NCBI GenBank assembly: GCA_016858145.1
Contig: JAEHOE010000001.1
Span: forward strand, 3,348,001-3,412,000
Origin: Edaphochlamys debaryana
Lineage: Eukaryota > Chlorophyta > Chlorophyceae > Chlamydomonadales
Direction: 5' to 3'
DNA length: 64,000 bases
The position numbers and the translations under genes were made by a program. The notes under the pieces are model-generated. The model was not told the origin of the DNA, made no database searches, and was given only the letters and a program-made list of their open reading frames with translations. Below are positions 1 to 11,826 of the stretch, in pieces (position 1 is the stretch's first letter; every line of letters begins with the position of its first letter).

Positions 1-2593
1 ACCTGCTGGTCTGTTCCTCGCGGCGGAGCTGGGCAAGCGTGGCATGAGCGTCAACGTCCTTGGTGAGAGTGACCCCTCACCTCAGGCCCACTTCCCCGGC
101 CCCGTGGCTCTTCAGCCAGGCCAGCGCCCTTGCGCTCCGAACGCATCCTGACTGCTCGGAACATGCCCTTCTCTTAGGCCTGGACGTCCCCATCGTCAAC
201 AACTACGGCGTGTGGATGGACGAGTACGAGAAGCTGGGCATGCTCCACACGCTCGAGTGCTCCTGGAAGGACGCCGTCTGCTACTTTGGAGAGGGCAAGG
301 AGGTGAGGCCCATTCCAGCGTCTTGTACTGGGGCCCTCCGAGTCCTGCGTAAACCGTCAGGGTCCCCTTCTGCCTCGAGGTCCAGCCTCTCACCCGCCAC
401 GTGCCCCTCTCCTGCTCCCATCCTCACCTGCTCAGGTGAAGGTCGGCCGCGGCTACGGGCGCGTGAGCCGCCGCAAGCTCCGCGAGCACCTGCTGCGCGT
501 GTGCGACGAGGCGGGCGTGCGCTTCACGGCCGCGGAGGTGACCCGCATCCAGGTGGTTGACGAGGGCAACCTGACGCAGCTGACCACCAAGGACGGCGTC
601 ACCTTCACCAGCAGGTCAGCACGGGTCAGCGGGTCCCGGACTGGGTTGGGCTTCAGGCCGGTAAAGGTGCTCAAGCACACGGGACATATGTGGCTAAGTG
701 TGGCTGTGCTGAGGGATGGCGTGCACGCTATGGCTCAGCTGAAGCTGCGGCTGTGACTCTCCGGGGCGATGTCTGGGTGTGGCAGGCTGAGTCGAGGTGT
801 CTCTCCTCACGTGTCGTTGGCATTCCTATCCCCGCCCGTTAGGCTGACTACGCTTGCGGCTGGTGGGGCAGCGGGCCGCTTCCTGGAGTACGAGCAGGGC
901 GCGCCGGTGGTGGCTGCGCAGACTGCGTACGGCATCGAGGCGGAGGTTGAGGGCTACGGGGACGCCTACCCCAAGGACCTGATGCTCTTCATGGACTTCC
1001 GCCGCCACCACACCGGCCTGCACGACAACAGCGCCCAGCGCCTGCAGGTGCGCGTGCTGTCTCTGTCGCTCACCGGCGTCCGGTGCATTGTTCCTGGTAG
1101 ATATGCAGTCCGCTCAATGCGGCTGGCACAAGACCAGGGGCTGACAGACGGCTGCCTGCCCCTGTGCAGGCGGGTAAGCACCCCAACTCTGGCGACGGCG
1201 TGTGGGGCGCCGAGGACGAGTCCCCCTCGTTCCTGTACGGCCAGCCGCTGGGCGGCAACCGCGTGTTCCTGGAGGAGACGTGCCTGGTGGCCAAGCCCGC
1301 GCTGCCCTTCGCCGTGCTCAAGCGCCGCCTGGGCCGCCGGCTCAAGGCCATGGGCATCAAGGTCAAGGAGGTGCGTCCGGCTGCGTCAGGACAAGCGGGG
1401 TCAGGATTGCGACTGGGGAGCGGGGACGTCGTGATAACTAGCCAGGGGGGTTGGGGTTCGGGTAATGGCCATCGGAGAAGCCGACTTGGGTCCAGTCGCG
1501 GTAGCGCAGCGTTCCTTTGGAGTCGCCGAGGGCCACCTCGAGAGCCTCGAGCACGTTGGAAGCTAACGGGGTCTCTTTGCCGTCCGATGTTCAGATCCAC
1601 GAGGAGGAGTGGAGCTACATTCCCGTGGGCGGCCCGCTGCCCGTGGCCAGCCAGAGCGTGACGGCCTTCGGGGCCGCCGCCAACCTGGTGCACCCCGCCA
1701 CTGGCTTCTCGGTCTCTCGCTCGTTCCGCGAGGCCCCCAACGTGGCCGACGAGATCCAGGCGGTCCTGCGGGAGGGGCTCGACGTGGCCTCCGCCTCCAA
1801 GCGCGTGTGGGAGCGCCTGTGGCCTCAGGAGAGGCGCACGCAGGTGCGGAGGGACCGGGGAAGGATGGACGGTGGGGTAGGGGGACACTGCAGGTTCATG
1901 CAGGGAGGCGCGGCACTGGGTCACCCAAGCAACACCAGTAGAGTTGCTGAGTCTAGGAGCTATGGGCAGTTACAACACGCCGGCAAAGCGCCGCCGACCT
2001 CCCTGAGGGCCATAAACTGAAAGTGCAAGGAGAGCCTGCTGACGAGCCCCCTTCGATGCTCCCACTCTGTGTCCTCTCCAGGCCACGTTCCACGTGTTCG
2101 GCATGGAGCTGCTGGCCACGCTTAACCTTGAGTCCACCAACGACTTCTTCAACACCTTCTTCCGCCTGCCGGACTTCTTCTGGCGCGGCTTCCTGGCCTC
2201 CACGCTCAGCTCCACGCAGCTCATGGGCTTTGCGCTGGTGGTGTTCTTCCAGGCGCCGCCCTCGATCAAGTACAAGCTGGTGGAGCACCTCATCACCGGT
2301 GAGGCCGGGGCCTGGGGAGGCGGGGGATGTACACACGCGGGTTCAAAGGTGGGGCCGAAGAACCCTTTGCGTGGAGGGGATTGTCCTACTGTCGGATTGA
2401 AGCTTGACTGCTTGTGCGATCTCGTCATGCAGACCCGGCCGGCAACTACCTGATCAATGCATACAAGACGCAGTGGGGCATGACGGAGGAGGCTGCCTCG
2501 GCCACCGCCGCCGCCTCGCTGCTGTTCATCGGCGCCGAGCTCATGGCCCAGCACGCCACCTCGGCCGTGAACACGCTGGCTGACAAGGCGTAA
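1..2593 (+). CDS. LCYE: Lycopene epsilon-cyclase, 5'-truncated by window edge
   Basis: This plastid FAD-dependent cyclase puts the epsilon ring on lycopene and commits carotenoids to the alpha-carotene/lutein branch. Exons are 1-62, 178-302, 436-614, 843-1047, 1170-1370, 1595-1843, 2082-2298 and 2433-2593 (TAA), all joined in consistent phase, giving about 465 residues. Seen in order: NNYGVWMDEYEKLGM, GYGRVSRRKL, AAGGAAGRFLEYE, QTAYGIEAEVE, FMDFR, the cyclase signature FLEETC, EEEWSYIPVGGPLP, FGAAANLVHPATGFSVSRS and LWPQERRTQ. The ending FRLPDFFWRGFLASTLSS with LITDPAG follows the epsilon rather than the beta cyclase. The N-terminal transit peptide and most of the dinucleotide-binding fold lie left of the window. 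A beta-cyclase is the alternative, but the C-terminus argues against it. Confidence 0.92.
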
Positions 2594-3920
2594 AGGCGGC
2601 CTCTGAGTAGGAGGAGGAGGAGGCGGAGTCCGCGTGGGGGCGGGGCCCACGCTCTTAGACTGCATTGGCTGGGGCCGGTCTGCCGCGCTGAGCCCCGGCT
2701 GAGTAGCAGCGCGTCTGAGGAGTTTGCGGGGGCGCGCCGGGCGCCGTGGATAGCATGGAGCCGTGCGGAAGGAGCTGCGACGGCGTAGCGGAGCTTGGAA
2801 GCGGCGGTCGCAGGAGAAGAAACGGAGTGGATGTGAGCAACAGCAGGAGGACAGGACCGTCATGGCGGTCAGAGCGCCCAGCGGGCGCCCATCGAGAGAG
2901 CCGTACAGCGGCACCACACACTAGATCAGAGTAGCGTGAGAGAGACGGTGGAGGACGGGTGAAGCTTTGGCGCCCCGTCACGTGTCTGGAAAAGCATCTA
3001 GGGGCCAGGCGGGTCTCTGTCATGGCGCAACCTGAAGCAGATTGCAGCCGGCCCGCACGCCGTGAGATCCTGGAGACCACCACAACTTTTGTGTATGTAC
3101 CATGTGAGCCATGACGCTTTTGTAGGCAGGTCATATGCGGTCGAGGCATATGCGTAGCCAGTTACTGTGTTCCCGTTGTGCTACGTACTGTTGCGCTTGG
3201 GGCTGGGGCAAGGAGGACAGGGGGGGTTGGCGTTGTGCTGGTGTGCATGCGGCGTGGCATATGGCGGCGCGGTGCGAAGGCGGGTCGCAAATGGACGTTG
3301 AATGAGAGTATGCTGCGCAAACTTGGTTGAAGCCGGTAGAGGCAGTGGCAGGCGGCGCTCGTCCACTGGGGGGTGCATCGCTGTGATGGAAGCACCGGCT
3401 GCAAGTGATGTTGTGGGCCTCAGCCGTGAAACGTGGTCCTGCTGATGAGGCATAGGCTGAGGCTTCTTCTGCCCCAGAGTTGGATTTCTTGGCGGCGCAG
3501 TCGTTTCTGCTCTCCGCGCCGGACAAACATTTGGCAGCTTCGGGACTGTTCGGGAGCTGCTATTCCCCGCAGCTGGTGTGTCCAATTTCGGACAGAGGGA
3601 GCTTGCACTGCGTGGACGATCTGGCATGTTGACCAGGTCCCGAACTCGACTTGCGGAGGGAGGATTGGAAGATGTGGATGAGAAGCTTCTGCTGAAGCAC
3701 GTCAGCGGGGGACCCCGGAATGGCAGGCTTGTGCCGAGCAGCAGAAGAGCAAGTGAATGTACTTAGTACTGCCATGCCGGGCGAAGACCGCCTGGACGCA
3801 GCCGTCTCGCAGGGCCCCAAACCCTACCAGCATACCTACCGCTGCACCACAAGCTACAAGCTAACTCCCTCCGGACCCCCGCAACAAACTAGCTGTACGG
3901 AAGCAAACACCTTCTCACGC
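2594..3920. other. Intergenic / LCYE 3' flank, no gene seen
   Basis: It opens with a purine-rich GGA tract just after the cyclase stop, suggesting 3' UTR. Several 60-160 codon frames exist on both strands, but none shows a recognisable domain, a splice-consistent extension or similarity to another part of the window. They look like chance frames in GC-rich DNA. Confidence 0.5.
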
Positions 3921-3923
3921 TTC

Positions 3924-4093
3924 TCACTCCTTGGCCGCAGCCTCCTTGCGCTCCTTGCCCCGGAACTTGGCCACCCTGGCCCTGGTCAGGCAATTCTTGC
4001 ATACGCCGCACTGGCACATACCCAGGCGCCGCTTCTGGCGGGACGCAGCCGGTGGGACGCAGCTGCCCCCGCTCACCCGCTCACCCGTCAGCT
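3924..4093 (-). CDS. Short Cys-rich, basic-tailed reading frame (minus copy)
   Basis: An open minus-strand frame ends at TGA 3926-3924. Its last part reads RRLGMCQCGVCKNC, then a basic helix-like tail with ARVAKFRGKERKE ending AAAKE. The four cysteines (C-x-C-x2-C-x2-C) could bind zinc. The frame is open back to an in-frame TAG near 4094. The only in-frame ATG seen is the Met just before the first of these cysteines, so it may be the last exon of a spliced gene or a gene relic. A related frame lies on the plus strand at 4536-4776, head to head. Function unknown; no family assigned. Confidence 0.35.
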
Positions 4094-4535
4094 AGGTCTC
4101 CCATGTACACGCCCGCGCTGCCTGCCCGTGCTCTACATATACTCATGGTTCTGGGGATAGGACTGCTGTCCCCCCTTGCGGGCTCTGGGGACTGGTTGAG
4201 TGGCTGGTAACGCTCTGGGGACTGGGGAAGGGGCTCCGGAGCCCTGGCAGCCCGTTGAAAGGATGCAGGGGGGGGCGGGCATAGCCCCCGAATGGCGCAC
4301 TAGCAGCAAGGCAATCTAGCACCACACTAAAGCTAGAGTTGCCGGCATGCTGTTGCTGGTGTTGAAGGTGTAGAGCTGAGCCGGCGAAATCTAGCAAACT
4401 TACAGGTCCTATGGGAGACAGGCGCGAATAGCACTTTCCTGAGCCGCTCCGCAGGGGGGGGGGCGGGCAGCACAGTGGAGCTTTCAATCTGTCAATCATT
4501 CCCGTGTCTGGACCTGGTACGTTTCCCCCGTGTTG

Positions 4536-4776
4536 AGTCAAATCAAGCCGCAGGCTCCACGGTCGCGTCAGGCAAGTAGGCGAACCCGCCGCCCCCGAGC
4601 AGCTGTCTGCCGCCGCCACCAAGGCCTTCAAGACCTGTATGGCCAAGGGCACCGGTGCGGTCGCGAAGAGGTGCCTGCGCATGTGCAGTGTGTGCAACCG
4701 GTGCAGGGCCCGGGACCAAATGGCCAAGTCCCGGGCCAAGAAGGCTGCGGCCAGGGCTGCGGCCAAGGAGGCATGA
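4536..4776 (+). CDS. Short Cys-rich, basic-tailed reading frame (plus copy)
   Basis: The frame is open from 4536 to TGA 4774-4776. The first in-frame ATG is at about 4639 and would give a 45-residue product: MAKGTGAVAKRC, then LRMCSVCNRC, then a Lys/Arg/Ala tail ending AAAKEA. It shares the spacing MC-x(1-2)-VC-x2-C, a basic stretch and the AAAKE end with the minus-strand frame at 3924-4093, so the two appear to be an inverted duplicate. Upstream of the ATG the frame continues without another Met, so a spliced gene is possible. Function unknown. Confidence 0.35.
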
Positions 4777-6517
4777 GGAGCTGTGACTGTGACGAGGGCT
4801 GTGGGCCATGCAGCACAGTTGCAGCAAAACCCTGACCAAGTGGTAAGGCCGCAGACCAGCCCGCGCACGCCAAAGCTTCATCCAATGCGTCTGGCGGTGG
4901 CCCCGTCATCGCCTGGCCCGGGGCAGCCAAACTTGGCATTATTGACTGAACGGAGCGCCAGCCGGGGGGCTCAGCCCTCCAGGATTACCCCGGACCCGGA
5001 CTGAGGGCCCAAACAAAGAGCAGCGGCGGCGGAGGGAGAGATGTAGCGGGTGGCGTGTGGGCAGTAGCGGATAGGAGACGGACATCTACTCTTTCTATCT
5101 TCTGGAGGGTGCATATGAATGTGGGCCCAACCCAACCGGTTAAGTCCGGCATTGCAGGGTTGCGAAGGCCCCCAACTTATGGCGGCGTGGGTTCAGTCCG
5201 TGCGCTGTGGGGCGTAGTGCTTGATTGCGCGGCCCCAGTGCTGCCCGGCCTCGCGGGGTTTGGGGCTCAGCCCTTTTCCCTGTCCTGAGGAGGGACAGAC
5301 ACCCCTGTTGACTGTAAGATGGCCTTTGACCTGACCCTGCGCCGCATCTCCGACCGGACTCAGCCGCCCCACAACGTGCCTTTTCCCTGGGGCGTGGGGC
5401 AATCTGCACGTTGCATTGATCCCCTGGGACACAGGGTCACAGGGTCACAGGGTCATCCCTGGGACACAGGGTCATCCCTGCTGGATATCCTGTTTCGTGA
5501 GGAGGGGGGCTGGATGCGGCAGGGGTACCCTTAGGGGATGGGCGGTTCTATGGCCCAGTTACGGGCGGGGTCAAGCCCCAGGCGGTTGATGGTCGCGCTT
5601 TGCGCAGTTCTAGGTCTTGCAGGAGGCAAGGCCCGTGGAGTAGGCCGAACGGCCGCAGCGTCCAGCGCTGTGATTCTTTTGAGGATCCTTCATTGTAAAC
5701 CCGAGGACTGCTGGGGCTGGGGCGTGAGTTGGACCTGGGAATGATCCGTCCCGTCCAAATTGGCTCTTTCCCGGACTCAGCCCAGTCCGGGAGCGGCACC
5801 CGGTTGGGGCCGGAAGCCTCAGTCCTCACCTTCCCACGGCTTCCCCAGGACGGCCTCCTGCCTCCTCTGGGCTGGGCTTGGAGAGCTCCAACAGTCTTGC
5901 TCCCGGACAACTTCCACTCCAGTGTTGTTGCTCCGCCGGATGCTGCACGCTTGTCACGCTGCTGGCCCGCGCTGAGCAGGTTGCGGCCGAACAGTGGTGT
6001 ACCCAGCGTACACCGGGGCAACACGCGGTGACACGCGGTGACAGTGCTCAAATGTGTTGTCTGCGGATGAGTGACTCTGCCGCGGCCTCAGTGGGAGCAG
6101 AGCTGATTGTTGGACCAACCATTGTCGCGAGTGGTGGACCTGAACAGGCTCTCGGCTTCCGCAAGCGTTGAGCATTCACGGAGAAAGAGCAATGTGGCTT
6201 GACGGTTATGACCGGGAGGAAAGGGCAGCTGGGGTTTCGCCGAGCTCGGCGGGCGATGGGGTGCAGTCGCAGTCTTTGGCGCGAGCGCATTCCCTCGCCA
6301 CTGACGCTCCTCCACTCACCCACGCTTCACTTGCTCTGCCCGTGGACCAAACCAACATTTGTCTCTCGCCTTTCGTGAACTGGCGTTCAGTACCCAGTAG
6401 TGCTACGTTGAGGAGGCCACCGTGACCCTCCTGTGATTAGGCTGCTGCTACCGTGAACGTTTAGAACACAGCTACGAGGAGAGCGGGCGAGAGCGGGCCG
6501 GCGGTCGGGCCACAAGG
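4777..6517. other. Intergenic, no gene seen
   Basis: Both strands hold only short frames without recognisable domains. It contains a small GGGTCACA-type tandem repeat near 5421-5479. The part next to 6518 presumably contains the kinase promoter and 5' UTR, but I see no specific element there. Confidence 0.5.
5421..5479. repeat. Short minisatellite (ACAGGGTC units)
   Basis: The sequence CCCTGGGACACAGGGTCA is followed by further CAGGGTCA units, then the whole CCCTGGGACACAGGGTCAT block recurs. It is about 59 bp and lies between genes. No coding role is apparent. Confidence 0.75.
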
Positions 6518-8299
6518 ATGCAGCTGCTCTGCAGCAGCTCGGCTTGCCCGCCGGAGGTGGCCAAGGCAATAGAGGAGGCCAGGTCAGTCCTAGGCAACCC
6601 TGATTGGGACGGAGCGGTTTCCGATGATGTCGAGCCAGCTTTCCTTAACGCGACTTACCCTTACCGTGCAGCTGCTTGAGTGACGCGTTCGAGACGAGGC
6701 GCCCGCTAGCATACCATTCAGACTGCTACGTGTCCGTGGCGCGCTGCAAATGCAACGGAGCCGAGGTCGTCGTCAAGGCCTATATGCGCGACCAGCTCAG
6801 TGCGGGCGCTCGACAACAGGTTTGTGTACGCTGTGCTTCATTCTGGACGTGTCTCGTGTAGGGAGGGCTCGGGGCCGACCCAGTCGCTTCGTCGCCGCAG
6901 GTCCAGACCGAGATAGACATCCACTCGAGCCTCCAGCACCCCAACATCGTGCAGTTTCTAGCGGTGAGAACTTGCCCCACGGCGCCCACGCCTCACCTCG
7001 GCAAACTAAACCCCGGGCGCCCCGGCCGCAACTGACCCCGCTGCCCATGTGCCGGGAATCGCAGGCGTTTGAAGACTACTCCAAGGTCTACCTGCTCATC
7101 GAGTACGCAACGGGGGGTGACCTCCGGAAGCACTTCTCCAACCTCACAGAACTGCGGATACGTGACTTCTTCATAGCCCCCGTGCTGCACGCCCTCAACG
7201 CGCTCCACAACAAGGTGCGCCAGGGGTGGCCTCTCCCCACCAGCCTCACGGCGGGCCCCATGCCTGTGTGATGACACCTGTATGCCCACGGAAAGCAGAG
7301 GGGTACAGCGGACGCGTCTGGCCCGGTGCGTGGCGCCGACTCCGTCGTACTGGCTCAACCACTGTGGCCTGCCTCAACGCAGGGCTTCTCACACCGGGAT
7401 CTCAAACCGGAGAACTGCCTGGTGGACAAGGAGGAGAAGGTGAAGCTCGCAGACTTCGGGTTGGCTCAGCCCACGCACCTGCCGGAGGACGCGTGCTGCG
7501 TCACGGACTGTGACTCGGCCTGCACCGGGAGCGTTGGCGGCTCGTCCATGAGCCGCAGCATGGACAGCGACTGCAGCGGCAGCGGCTACCGGACACCGGG
7601 GGCGCCCATCTGCAATGCGGGGGGAACGCCGCTGTACGCGGCGCCGGAGGTGCTCAAAGCCATGTTCCGGAACCACGGGATGCAGAACGCCGTGGGGCCC
7701 AAGGTGAGCAGTATTCCGCGGTGGAGGGCTGGACACATGGAGTTTTGCCTGGAGGCTGCGTGCCGGTATCGGTGTGGGGATGTCCTGCATCAACGTGCAG
7801 TGCATGCAGAAGACACGGGCAGGCAGAAGGCCCCACACGTTCGTCCCCACGCGTGCGCTTGGCGTTAGCAACAAGTACGGTTGTCTGTTCTCAGACCTAC
7901 TGGTTGTCTGCCCTCATTCTAAAAGCGTCCACCTCCTCGAACCGCGCGCTGCAGAACGACGTGTGGGCGCTTGGCGTGATGGCATTGGAAGCGGTGACGG
8001 GGTGTCACCCCTTCAGCCCCGACCACTACCACTACGAGAACGTGCTGTACTCGATAGCGCACTGCAACAAGGTCAACCTGCCCTCCAACCTCTCGCCGGA
8101 GTTCACGGACTTCTTGGAGCAGGCGCTGCACCGTGACCCCCTGCAGCGAGCGAGCACAGCGGAGCTGCTGGCGCACACGTGGCTCAGCAAGCACTACTCG
8201 GACGCAGAGCTCGTGTCCCTGGGGGCGTGCCAGCTCAAGGGGAACGCCCTGCAGGGGGGGAGAGACGACTACGCGTCCTTCGACAGCTGGGAGTACTAG
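6518..8299 (+). CDS. Serine/threonine protein kinase with atypical glycine loop and long activation segment
   Basis: Exons are 6518-6582, 6672-6819, 6901-6963, 7065-7214, 7383-7703 and 7955-8299 (TAG), giving about 363 residues. An acceptor at 7893-7894 with a better pyrimidine tract would extend the last exon to 7895 and add 20 in-frame residues. Visible motifs: VVVK with Lys57, alpha-C Glu75, HRDLKPEN with Asp148, DFG at 166-168, APE at 229-231 and DVWALGV. The region where GxGxxG should lie (about 33-46, YHSDCYVSVAR) has no glycine. DFG to APE spans about 66 residues, roughly twice normal, and is rich in Ser, Cys and Gly. Catalytic Lys, Glu, Asp and DFG are present, so activity is likely. 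CAMK or Aurora-like affinity is a guess; the substrate is unknown. Confidence 0.85.
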
Positions 8300-10094
8300 G
8301 CGAGCCGCGGACGAGGCGAGGCGAGCCGGACGCGGAGCGTGCCGCCTGACGTGGGCGCGAACAGAGGCGACTTGGCGAGCATGGACCTTCGGAAGCAGCG
8401 ATCCTCTGTGGGGAGGCTGCGGGGCTGCTCAGCAGCCCAGGCCATGGCCTCGTGCGGCTCGATGGCGGCCGCTCTCGGCTTGCGAGGCTGGGCCCACTCT
8501 CGCCAGGGCCGTGGGGGCTCCTCGTGATCGGTGAATCAGAACGTGATAAATGGGGTGCAGGGAAGGGTTTGTATCTTCGGCGCTGGCAAGTCCTGAGCCG
8601 CCATTCTCGGCGGGGTGAGCAGCGACTGACGTGACCATTGAATGCTGACCGTGACCGAGTATCAGCATCACGCGAGCCGCCTCATGCAGCGCCCCGCACA
8701 ATGCGTGGGATGCCTCCACCCCGCGCCTGGTGAGTGTGACCTGTAACGACGTGTGGGGCAAGACGCTTGGTGCCATAGTTGGTGCATTGTTGCGGCATGT
8801 GAGCTTTGGCTATGGCTGGACCATAGCTGCGTGTGAACCGTGTACGTGTTCTATTCACCGATATAATCTCGTGATCCAGAGTTATCGTTTAGATCGCCGC
8901 GTCGCTGGCCTTGGCAGGAGGGGCCGGGCGGCGCTCCTAGCGGCAAAAGCATGGAGGAGGCCGGGGGGAGTTTGAGGGACTCGGGGAATCCGGGGGCTCC
9001 AGACAGTTAGATCCTCTGGCGTCTTGCTGCGGCGACACAGCGTCGTACCGGCATGGGGAGGTGAGCTAGAGCTGGCGTGAATGACCTGCAGACTGACCAG
9101 TGACTGATAGGCATTCCAAATGGCGGATTTGTCCCGAAATGCAAGGCAGAGGCTCTAGCTGGAAACGTTTGTAATGAGGGCACTGGAGCTGTGTGATCCG
9201 ACGTTGCGTTAGGCTGGGCACGAGGATGTTTTGTCTGGTTCCCGGGCCATTCCACAGGGTCAGCCCTGACCTTGATGGTCATCTGGTAGTGAACGCGAGG
9301 CTGTAATCTGCCTTCTGTGTGTCGACGCAAGGCTGGAAATCCTGGAGTGTGCCTTTTAGTTGCTCTCAGGCCTCCGAGCGGCCGTGGAGGAGTTTCGTGT
9401 CCTGTGGTACACTGGGTCCGGCATAACCAGGGTCTGTAGGCGAGCAGGGCACTGTGCGCACACTTACTCAGCCGTCGTGCCAGCGCAATTCCACGACGCA
9501 CTGGGACGTCGAACTGGTCGAAGGCAGGGGGCCGAACGGCGGACTACCAGTATCCTCCTCTTCCCCTAGGCTTGGTGGCTATGGTGAGTTGCCTGGGCCC
9601 CGGAAATCTTGAAAGCATACCACCCGGACCGGCAAGGGGACTCTTGGCGGAGGCCTGCACTGTATCTTCTCCACCTCCGAGCAGTTGTCTAGGTAACCCT
9701 AGGGCAGTCAGGCGCCTAAGGTGCATGACCTTGCAAGCCCAAGGCCGTGACCACATGGAGCGGTTGTATGGTTGATGGGGCAAGGGCGGCTCTCGGACGA
9801 ACACCGGCCCACACCTGGCCGGGGCGCTCGGGGCAGGTCGGGGCTTCACGAGAGCGCAGGCGGAGGGCATCGGGCGGGATCGGCCACAGCAATCCAGTGT
9901 CTCGCCGCAGGACTCCGCATATCTGCTGTATACGCCTGCTTCGCCCCACAACCCGTAGCCGCGTGCAGTAGAGGTTATCCTCGCGACAAGCAGCTTGCGC
10001 ATCCCTCTCGTGAGCCCTCGAGCGCTGTGCGGGCTAGGCCCCACCAGCATCACAGCTGCTCTGTGGGCATATAATAGCTCTGGAGTAAGCTGAA
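8300..10094. other. Intergenic, no gene seen
   Basis: About 1.8 kb between the kinase stop and the proteasome subunit start. Its left end is probably kinase 3' UTR. The 60-170 codon frames on either strand show no domain, compositional bias or splice-consistent partners. Confidence 0.5.
8742..8746 (+). terminator. TGTAA polyadenylation-type signal after kinase
   Basis: TGTAA, the usual green-algal poly(A) signal, lies about 440 bp after the kinase stop. Five bases alone are weak evidence; position and strand fit. Confidence 0.35.
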
Positions 10095-10930
10095 ATGTCG
10101 ATTTTCAGCTACAATGGCGCGGCTATCGTGGCGATGGCTGGAAAGGTGCGCACCTTGGGCCTCGGGAGTCCTTCAGCCGCACTTCAGGCAACCTGTATTA
10201 TGGTCATATCATAAATGCCTCGCCTCCTCGCAGGAGTGCGTGGCCATTGGGTCAGATCTTCGCTTCGGCGTGCAGCTCCAAACTATGACCTGCGACACGC
10301 CCAAAGTCTACAAGATCCATGACAAGTTGTACCTAGGGCTGTCGGGTCTGCAGACGGACGCGACGACGCTCCACCAGAAGCTCATGTTCAGGTGCGCGGG
10401 AGGGTGCGCGGGAGGGCTCGCCAGGGCGTGCCGGGGCTCTGTGGCAGGTGGTGCTCCTGCCCCTCCTCGGCTCTTCCCTTCAGCATGTTGACCTCCCCCC
10501 CTTATCCTTATGGACGCCTGCCAGGCACAACCTGTACAAGCTTCGCGAGGAGCGGGACATGAAGCCATCCACCTTTGGGAACATGCTCTCCAACGCCCTC
10601 TATGAGCGGCGGTTCGGGCCATACTTCGCGGCGCCGGTGGTGGCGGGCCTCGAGCCTGACGGCACGCCGTTCCTCTGCGGCATGGACACCATCGGGGCTA
10701 TCGAGAGCAGCAAGGACTTCATGCTCACAGGCACGTCCCCAGAGTCCCTGTACGGCATGTGCGAGTCCATGTGGCGGCCCGACATGGACCCCGATGAGCT
10801 GTTCGAGACGGTCGCGCAGTGCCTTATGTCGGGCTGCGACCGTGACGCGCTGGCGGGCTGGGGTGCTATCATTCACGTGATCACCAAGGACCAGGTGATC
10901 ACCCGCACGCTCAAGACGCGCATGGACTAA
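10095..10930 (+). CDS. PBC1: 20S proteasome subunit beta-3
   Basis: This is a structural, non-catalytic beta-ring subunit of the 20S proteasome core in nucleus and cytosol. Exons are 10095-10145, 10234-10391 and 10525-10930 (TAA), giving 204 residues, the same length as plant PBC1. Seen: MSIFSYNGAAIVAMAGK at the N-terminus with no propeptide or catalytic Thr1, then VQLQTMTCDTPKVYKIHD, GLSGLQTDATTL, LYKLREERDMKP, LYERRFGPYF, GMDTIGA, TGTSPESLYGMCESMW, CLMSGCDRDALAGWGA and the terminal LKTRMD. The match to the family runs the full length without gaps and fixes the start at MSIF. Confidence 0.96.
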
Positions 10931-11481
10931 GCAGCAGCTAGACTGACAGCCGGCGGGACAGGAGGAGCAATGTGGCGGTTGTGGCGGCGGCGGAGCTCCC
11001 AGAACTGCCGAGGAGGAGGAGTGAGGGGCGACAGTGGAAGGAGGCAGCAGGTCAGGTGAAAGCGGGGAGGGGTGCGCTTGAAGGCAGATTGGGGCACCAC
11101 GGCGAGGGACAGGAGGACTAGACCGGCATCGGTGGTGTTGCGTTATGTGAACGGGGAGTTGGGTGGGCATGCAGTTGTGGGCGGACGGCCGTCGACACAG
11201 GGCTATTGAGCACGGGGAACCCCGTCGCCCTCTTCCGGTGTTCGGGGGTTCGAGGACTGGGCTGAGCTGAGCGCTCACGGCCTTGAGCGCCTTCATGTTG
11301 GGTCAACCGTGCCCGACTGGTTGTGCCAGGGGCGTGAGGGGATATGTTCTGTCGTTTACCCGGGGCGGACCTCTGGGGCTCCCTGGCCCTTGTGGGCGTT
11401 GTGCCCTTGTGGATGGCGAGCACCTCCTAGCTGCTGCGCAACAGCTTTTAGTCCAAGCCGAGTGCCGTAGATACACCTAAA

Positions 11482-11486
11482 TGTAA
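11482..11486 (+). terminator. TGTAA polyadenylation-type signal after PBC1
   Basis: TGTAA about 550 bp after the PBC1 stop, before the convergent GCFC gene. It is a candidate only, being a short motif. Confidence 0.3.
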
Positions 11487-11700
11487 CTACCCAGGACTGT
11501 CTGAGTGATCAGCGGCCTGCCTGGTCGGGGCCTTTCTCGGGCGCCCCTATGCCCGGTCCAGCTCTGCTCTTCACATCTGACCTCAAACTTGCTTCAGGAC
11601 GTACGGGGCATCAAGGGTAGGGCGTCTCTGATCTGCAAGTCGCAGCTAGGGCTTCGCACGTTCGCAGCCAGGGGCTCGGCCATGTCAGACAGAGAGGAAG

Positions 11701-11705
11701 TTACA
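11701..11705 (-). terminator. TGTAA polyadenylation-type signal after the GCFC gene
   Basis: On the minus strand TGTAA lies 122 bp beyond the stop of the GCFC gene, a typical distance for algal poly(A) signals. Confidence 0.4.
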
Positions 11706-11826
11706 CACCTCTGCCCCAGGCCCGTCCCGACCTGAGCAATAGCAACGCTTCTTCATGCCCCCACAGCCCCACTGCTGCTGCACCGTGCACCATGCACTCT
11801 GCAGGTGGCCACCAGAGGCCCCCTCC

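Larger units (their letters stand above)
10931..11826. other. Convergent intergenic space between PBC1 and the GCFC gene
   Basis: Both flanking genes end here, so it should be 3' UTR from both sides. TGTAA occurs on the plus strand at 11482 and on the minus strand at 11701-11705. No gene is seen. Confidence 0.55.

Noticed and set aside
4143..4868. 241-residue minus-strand open frame
   Set aside because: It overlaps the plus-strand Cys-rich frame, shows no domain and has no supporting splice sites.
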